Positions 59,920 through 64,000 of a stretch of DNA of 64,000 nucleotides are shown piece after piece. Position numbers and translations under genes: made by a program. How positions within the stretch are numbered: the first letter of the stretch is position 1; the number at the start of each line of letters is the position of its first letter. The stretch comes from Myxococcus virescens (lineage in GTDB: Bacteria; Myxococcota; Myxococcia; Myxococcales; Myxococcaceae), in contig NZ_FNAJ01000001.1 in assembly GCF_900101905.1 (NCBI RefSeq), positions 1 through 64,000 of the forward strand, given 5' to 3'. The notes beneath the pieces were generated by a model. The model searched no databases. It was not told the origin of the DNA and was given only the letters and a program-made list of their open reading frames with translations.

Positions 59920-60102
59920 TCAAATCTCCAGCGGCGGCTGGGGACCGGGGATGATGTCCGCGATATCGGGGTCGACCTCACCCGGCTGGCGCGGCCCGCG
60001 CTCGGACTTGACCTTCTTGCGCTCCTCGCGCTTCGCGTTCTTCTCCTGCTGGTGCTGCTTGCGCGCCTGCTCTTTCTGGCGCTTCGTGGATCTGCCTTGC
60101 AT
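59920..60102 (-). CDS. Small basic protein, conserved-looking, function unknown
   Basis: A 60-residue, highly charged protein: a Lys/Arg/Gln-rich N-terminal half with heptad-like spacing (KRQKEQARKQHQQEKNAKRE) and an acidic, Pro-rich C-terminus. It looks like a small nucleic-acid-binding or ribosome-associated protein. It sits just beyond the cold-shock terminator on the same strand. There is no recognised family, but the charge pattern and low-complexity helix are unlike a shadow frame. Confidence 0.5.
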   Translation of the reverse strand: MQGRSTKRQKEQARKQHQQEKNAKREERKKVKSERGPRQPGEVDPDIADIIPGPQPPLEI

Positions 60103-60120
60103 TGAGCCTCCCTCGCTGAA

Positions 60121-60156
60121 AACAAAAGCCCGGCCTCGCAGTGAGGAGACCGGGCT
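60121..60156 (-). terminator. Rho-independent terminator of the cold-shock gene
   Basis: On the minus strand AGCCCGG pairs with CCGGGCT (positions 60150-60156 and 60127-60133 on the plus strand) and is followed by a TTTTGTTTT run, 22 bp after the stop of the cold-shock gene. Confidence 0.85.
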
Positions 60157-60177
60157 GATGGTGCTGAGCCTGAGCTC

Positions 60178-60384
60178 TCAGCCGACGACGCGGACGTTCT
60201 CGGCCTGGAGGCCCTTGGGGCCCTTCCGGGTCTCGAACTCCACCTTCTGGCCTTCGGCCAGGGTACGGAAGCCATCCGTCTGGATGGCGGTGTGGTGGCA
60301 GAACACGTCGGCCCCACCGTCGTCCTGGGCGATGAAGCCAAAGCCCTTCGCGTCGTTGAACCATTTCACGGTGCCAGTTGCCAT
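60178..60384 (-). CDS. Cold-shock protein, CspA family
   Basis: A 68-residue single cold-shock domain. RNP1 reads KGFGFI and RNP2 reads VFCHH (Cys instead of the usual Val). The Trp and Phe stacking residues are in [12 protein letters not shown]. The protein binds single-stranded RNA and DNA and acts as an RNA chaperone. It has a 350-bp upstream region with an inverted repeat that could form a leader hairpin, and a canonical terminator. Confidence 0.95.
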   Translation of the reverse strand: MATGTVKWFNDAKGFGFIAQDDGGADVFCHHTAIQTDGFRTLAEGQKVEFETRKGPKGLQAENVRVVG

Positions 60385-60735
60385 GTTTCTTCTTCTTTCT
60401 GCGTGCGGCGCGAGACCGCAGCCCGTCCCATAGAGCGAGACAGGCAGCCTCTAGCCTGTCGAGGGGCCAATGTCGAATGTGGAAGGCCCCGAATCTCCAC
60501 CGGCTGTTCGCCGCGTGAAGGAAACGTGGCGTAGAACCGAAGAATTCCAGCCCCTTGACTCGTGGCACCACGCCCCGAAAATCGTCTGACGCCCCTTCAT
60601 CGCCGGACGTTCCTTCAATGTGGGGGCGCCCGCGGCCCCTGGGGAGCGCCCTGGAGGGCACATTCCTGGACACCACTGGCCCCCCGCCCTCCCGGAACGA
60701 GGAGCAGCCAGGCGCTGATTTCCTGGCCTGACCCG
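60385..60735. other. Upstream region of the cold-shock gene
   Basis: No gene is supported. It contains the cold-shock leader with its inverted repeat and a purine-rich AAGAAGAAGAAAC just before the start codon, rather than a GGAGG Shine-Dalgarno. Confidence 0.45.
60439..60460 (-). promoter_or_regulatory. Inverted repeat in the cold-shock leader
   Basis: GACAGGC at 60439-60445 and GCCTGTC at 60454-60460 form perfect 7-bp arms with an 8-nt loop, 55 bp before the start codon. If the transcript begins upstream, it would form a leader hairpin, as in temperature-controlled cold-shock mRNAs. This is inference. Confidence 0.35.
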
Positions 60736-61380
60736 CTAGGCGCCGGGGGGCGTGCGCGGAAGTTCCGTGCCAAACACCACCTGGAGCAGGTCCATGAGCC
60801 CGGGCCAGGCCTCGGCGGCCAGCCACAAGCCCTCGGACTGATGCTCGGCGGTCATGGCCAGGGAGGCCGAGTCGAACAGCCGGGCGGGCAGCACGCCCTC
60901 TTCGGGCAACGGCCCTTCCACTTGTAACACCTGACCATCCCAACGAATGCCGGGCGGCAGCAGCCGCTCCGCCAACACCCGCATCGCGGCCCGGCCCGCC
61001 CCCGCGCGAAGCACGCCCATCATCAGCGACGACGCCGTGCGGGACTCCTCCAGCTCCACCACGCCGGGCGTCTTCAACCACAGCCGGTAGCGCCCGGAGG
61101 CCAGCTCCACGCGCTCCAGCGCCGTCTCCACGCGCAGCTTCCAGCCGTGCACGGAGAAGCGGATGTCATAGACGTTCTCCCGCGAGGACCACTCCCGCAG
61201 CTCGAAGTTCTTCAGCCGGGCCAGCAGCTGACTCACCACGGTCTCCACGCGCGCATGCGACAGGCGCACCCGCCTGCGGCTCACGTCCACCGCCATGTCG
61301 TTGGAGAGCGCATTCGGCAATCGCTTCGCCCACTCCCGCGCCCCTTCCAGCATCTTCGCCGCCAGCGACTGACCCGACAT
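60736..61380 (-). CDS. Conserved-looking protein, function unknown
   Basis: A 214-residue protein with a helical N-terminus (SLAAKMLEGAREWAKRL), then a beta-rich middle (NVYDIRFSVHGWKLRVETALE, YRLWLKTPGVVELEE) and a C-terminal helix with hydrophobic faces (LLQVVFGTEL). No signal peptide. GGGAGGACACGG precedes the ATG at 61380. It follows the TldD/PmbA-like gene by 168 bp on the same strand. Role unknown. Confidence 0.65.
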   Translation of the reverse strand: MSGQSLAAKMLEGAREWAKRLPNALSNDMAVDVSRRRVRLSHARVETVVSQLLARLKNFELREWSSRENVYDIRFSVHGWKLRVETALERVELASGRYRLWLKTPGVVELEESRTASSLMMGVLRAGAGRAAMRVLAERLLPPGIRWDGQVLQVEGPLPEEGVLPARLFDSASLAMTAEHQSEGLWLAAEAWPGLMDLLQVVFGTELPRTPPGA

Positions 61381-61548
61381 CCGTGTCCTCCCGTGACGCC
61401 GCCTCCCTGGGCCCGGGGGCCTCGTACCGGCGGCCCAGCGTCGTGCGCGCAGCATGCACCGGATTCGGAGGCCGCGCGCGTCCTGCTCGCAGGGCGAGCG
61501 GGCGGGCGTCGCCTGGCTGGCCCCGCGCCGCCCCCAGGGACGTGGGCA

Positions 61549-62934
61549 TCACCTGGCCGCCTGCCCTCCCTGGGCACCCGATAGCAGGGGCGGGAAGACG
61601 AGCGTCGGCGTGCCACAGCCCTCGGCGGTGGGGAAGAAGGTCAGGTCCGTCCCCACGCCGCGCAGCGCGCGGAAGGTCTCCAGCACGGGGAGCTCCAGTT
61701 CCACCGGAGCGATGCGGCGCACACGACGGCCGTCGCGGACCTCCCAGCCGCCCGCCACCAACGTGACGGTGCCGGGACGCGGCATGGTGGTGAAGGTCTC
61801 CACGCGCGCGACGAGTTCCGTGTAGTGCGCGGGGAGCACGGCAATCTCTCCGGGCACGAGGGAGGGATTCACGGCTTCGGGCGTGGGGGGTGACAGGGTG
61901 GTGCGGAAGCCGCGCCCGTTGAGCGGCGCGCCGAGCCGCGATGCGGTGTCGGAGGCGTGAAGGAAGCCTCGCAGCACGCCCGCGTCGACCAGCGACAGCG
62001 TGTCCGTGGAGAGTCCTTCGTCATCCATGGATACGCGCCGCGTGCCCGTGGGGTGGTTCGGGTCATCCACCACGCTCAGGACCGAGGGGAACACCTTGCG
62101 CCCCACGGCCCGGGCCAGCGCGGGCGTGGCGGCGGCCACGTCGCCCCGTAGCAACCAGATGAGCCCCGCCGCGAGCGGCGCGGCCACCGCCGGCCGCAGC
62201 ACCAGGGGGAGGTCGCGGTCCAGCGACTCCGCGGGGCCCGTGAGGGCATCTACCGCCTCCGCGAGTCGATGGCGCAGCGGAATAATGATGACCGTGTCGT
62301 CCGCCGCTGTTTCGGGAAACGCCACCGCGTCCACCACGGCGCCTCGCGGCGTCTCACAACGCACGAACAGTTCCTCGCGCCATTCCGTGCGAGCACGGCG
62401 CGCGCCATTGGCGCGCACCAGGGCGCGCCACGTGGACACCTGGGTGAGCAGCGCGGCCTGCACGACGCTGCCAGGGGGCACGGCGGTCTCGATGAAGTGT
62501 TTCATCCGGCGCGCCGCGCGCTCCGGCTGGAGCGGAGGAGGATTCGAGACACTCGGGGAATCGCTCTGAGCTGGTAGCGCTGGCAGCGGACTCGCACGTC
62601 CTGAAGTGGCCTGCCTCGCGGTGCGCTCCAGGAGCAACGGCAGCGCGCCTGCCTCACCCACCGGCGCGGTCAGCATGCCCTGCCGCGCGTCCCAGCTCAC
62701 GCGCGCCATGGCATCCAGGGTCTCCCCCTGGTTGACGATGGAGCGCCCCGTCCCCGCGTCGTATTCGAACGACAGCCTGCGCTCCGCGGCGAGGAACAGC
62801 TCGGCCTGCGAGGGAGCGTGGTGCCGCGTGAAGGCCTCCAGCGCTTCGCCAGCGGACGTCAGCCATTCGCGAGGCTGAAGGCCCGCGCATGCCGCCACCC
62901 CGCTGTCCTCCTCGGAACCGGAACCGCCCCGCAT
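61549..62934 (-). CDS. PmbA/TldE-like protein
   Basis: A 461-residue protein of the TldD/PmbA family. Signs are a helical N-terminal domain with QGETLDAMARVSWDARQG and a C-terminal beta domain with STDTLSLVDAGVLRGFLHAS and GRGFRTTLSPP. The zinc HExxxH motif of TldD is not present, as expected for the PmbA/TldE subunit. With TldD it forms a peptidase that acts on unfolded or peptide substrates, including microcin and CcdA in other bacteria. The ATG at 62934 follows GGAGG with 6-bp spacing. It is divergent from the tldD gene. Confidence 0.85.
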   Translation of the reverse strand: MRGGSGSEEDSGVAACAGLQPREWLTSAGEALEAFTRHHAPSQAELFLAAERRLSFEYDAGTGRSIVNQGETLDAMARVSWDARQGMLTAPVGEAGALPLLLERTARQATSGRASPLPALPAQSDSPSVSNPPPLQPERAARRMKHFIETAVPPGSVVQAALLTQVSTWRALVRANGARRARTEWREELFVRCETPRGAVVDAVAFPETAADDTVIIIPLRHRLAEAVDALTGPAESLDRDLPLVLRPAVAAPLAAGLIWLLRGDVAAATPALARAVGRKVFPSVLSVVDDPNHPTGTRRVSMDDEGLSTDTLSLVDAGVLRGFLHASDTASRLGAPLNGRGFRTTLSPPTPEAVNPSLVPGEIAVLPAHYTELVARVETFTTMPRPGTVTLVAGGWEVRDGRRVRRIAPVELELPVLETFRALRGVGTDLTFFPTAEGCGTPTLVFPPLLSGAQGGQAAR

Positions 62935-63187
62935 CCACTGCCTCCGCCGACACACACTGGGACTGCTCGCGAGGATACCGGTCTCCGTCCTCGCGTGGGG
63001 ACGCTCCGCGTTGTCGCGCGGAATCCGTATCGGTGGTTCAACCGTCCGTGCGTGCACGCAATCCAGGCACGTGCATGGGTCCACCTCGCCGTCTGGCGTA
63101 TGCTCCTGAACCTGTGCCCGCCGTTTCACGGTGGGCGTCACCGACGCCACGGCCAGCCCGCGTGGTGCCCGGCCGGAGGACACTCGC

Positions 63188-64000
63188 TTGGATTGGTTCG
63201 TGGAGCGGCGCGAAGTCACCGAGGTCCTCCACCAGCGTTCCGGGCTCCGCGTCATCCCCCCCGTGCTCGACCAGGGCTGGTCCATGGGACAGGCCACCCC
63301 GGACAGCATGACCTGGAGATGGGCCCAGGTGGCCGGCGCCCGATGGAAGCACGGCCTCATGCCGGAGGCGCTGGCACACCAGGCCCGCCCCCTGCTCGAC
63401 GCCGAGCCCCGGCTCGCGAGCGACACGGAGGCCATGGTGTCGCTCGTCCGCCAACTGGAGGCGACAGCGCGGGCCGCGGGCGCCCAGCACCTGGACGTGC
63501 TGCTGCGCGAAGTGGAGCGGCGCACGCTGTCCGCCAGCGACGCGCACCAGAGAGAAGACCACCAGCGCCATGCCCTGCTCGAAGTGAAGGCCTTCCACGA
63601 CACTGGCGCGGGCATGGCGGAGCTGTGGCGCTGCGCCGCCTGGCCGGACGTCACGGGGGCCCGCACCGCGCTGCCCGCGTTGGAAGCGCTCGTGGAGGGC
63701 ATGGCGCGGGAGCTGTGGGACACGACGCCCATGGTGCCCTGCCCCCGCGACGTGCTGCCCATCGTCTTTCCACCGGGCGCCGCCTCCGGCTGCTTCTTCC
63801 ACGAGGTGTGCGGACATCCCCTGGAGGGAGACGTCGTCGCGCGCGGCGGCTCATACCTGGCGCGACGGCTGGGGCAGCAGGTGGCCGGCGCGCACCTCAG
63901 CGTCTCGGACGACCCGACGGATGGCCACGGCGCGCTCGGCTTCGCCTGGGACGATGAAGGCCATGCCGCGCTCCCGGTGACACTCATCCGCGAGGGCCGG
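63188..64000 (+). CDS. tldD: TldD zinc protease subunit, N-terminal part (cut by window end)
   Basis: The first 271 residues of TldD. The zinc motif is in GCFFHEVCGHPLEGD, His-Glu-x3-His, with the following Glu as in TldD (usual GHxLEGD). The preceding 190 residues form the helical N-terminal domain. The TTG start at 63188 follows GGAGGA by 7 bp; the GTG at 63131 is an alternative without a Shine-Dalgarno. Together with the divergent PmbA/TldE gene it would encode the two subunits of the heterodimer. The frame is open to the window end, so the C-terminal part is missing from view. Confidence 0.88.
   Translation, partial: MDWFVERREVTEVLHQRSGLRVIPPVLDQGWSMGQATPDSMTWRWAQVAGARWKHGLMPEALAHQARPLLDAEPRLASDTEAMVSLVRQLEATARAAGAQHLDVLLREVERRTLSASDAHQREDHQRHALLEVKAFHDTGAGMAELWRCAAWPDVTGARTALPALEALVEGMARELWDTTPMVPCPRDVLPIVFPPGAASGCFFHEVCGHPLEGDVVARGGSYLARRLGQQVAGAHLSVSDDPTDGHGALGFAWDDEGHAALPVTLIREGR

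Noticed and set aside
62935-63987. N-terminal extension of the PmbA-like gene by 350 residues
   Set aside because: It is antisense to tldD. A Shine-Dalgarno with good spacing lies before the Met at 62934.
1-64000. CRISPR arrays, tRNA or rRNA genes
   Set aside because: No regularly spaced repeats, cloverleaf-like sequence or rRNA-like stretch was noticed by eye; a covariance-model scan was not possible.

Overview
The window is 64 kb of very GC-rich DNA with dense, strongly GC3-biased genes, so long antisense reading frames are common and were discounted. The content points to a myxobacterium of the Myxococcus/Corallococcus type. It has a 122-residue MazF without MazE, many Cys-lipidated secreted proteins, WD40, TldD/PmbA and M16 protease pairs, a trypsin-like protease, and a large glycan operon. 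The genus is inferred from gene content, not from a marker gene.

Layout. 1-5 kb: the cut end of an IS5-type element abutting an MFS exporter, a lipoprotein, a CPBP protease, and a sigma/anti-sigma pair. 4.7-7.8 kb: solitary mazF and a divergent WD40 protein. 7.8-20.4 kb: accessory genes (twin Cys-rich lipoproteins, a decayed SDR, a TetR/desaturase pair, a helix-hairpin-helix lipoprotein, a serine protease, a decayed 1-kb stretch, DUF2652, DinB-like, macrodomain, YhhN, GFA-like and epoxide-hydrolase genes, two secreted proteins). 20.7-39.1 kb: a large glycan locus. 39.3-50 kb: a KimA-like permease, an acetyltransferase, two divergent beta-helix lipoproteins and a GH18 chitinase. 50-64 kb: a SUKH protein beside a beta-helix protein, an M16 protease pair, small membrane proteins, a family-B DNA polymerase, a WYL-type regulator, a cold-shock protein, and a divergent TldD/PmbA pair cut by the window end.

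The glycan locus is the coherent system here. On the minus strand, in transcription order, it encodes: methyltransferase and glycoside hydrolase; then zinc dehydrogenase, Gfo/Idh/MocA oxidoreductase, MsbA-like ABC exporter, two sugar epimerases, a GT4 glycosyltransferase, three CgeB-like glycosyltransferases, UDP-glucose dehydrogenase and a GT39-type membrane glycosyltransferase. Several pairs share ATGA overlaps. Embedded on the plus strand is a two-gene unit: a Cys-dependent phosphatase and a phosphoribosyltransferase-like/kinase-like fusion. I infer synthesis and export of an oxidised, glycosylated and methylated glycoconjugate; the product is unknown. The hydrolase is the most striking gene. 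Its chain starts at the catalytic Asn-Glu-Pro of strand 4 of a clan GH-A barrel and ends with strands 1-3, so it reads as a natural circular permutation.

Other points: mazF fits the Myxococcus MazF-mx type, whose reported antitoxin is the developmental regulator MrpC. Several gene remnants (SDR, receiver-domain-like piece, multi-frameshift gene) mark decay between 8.5 and 14.5 kb.
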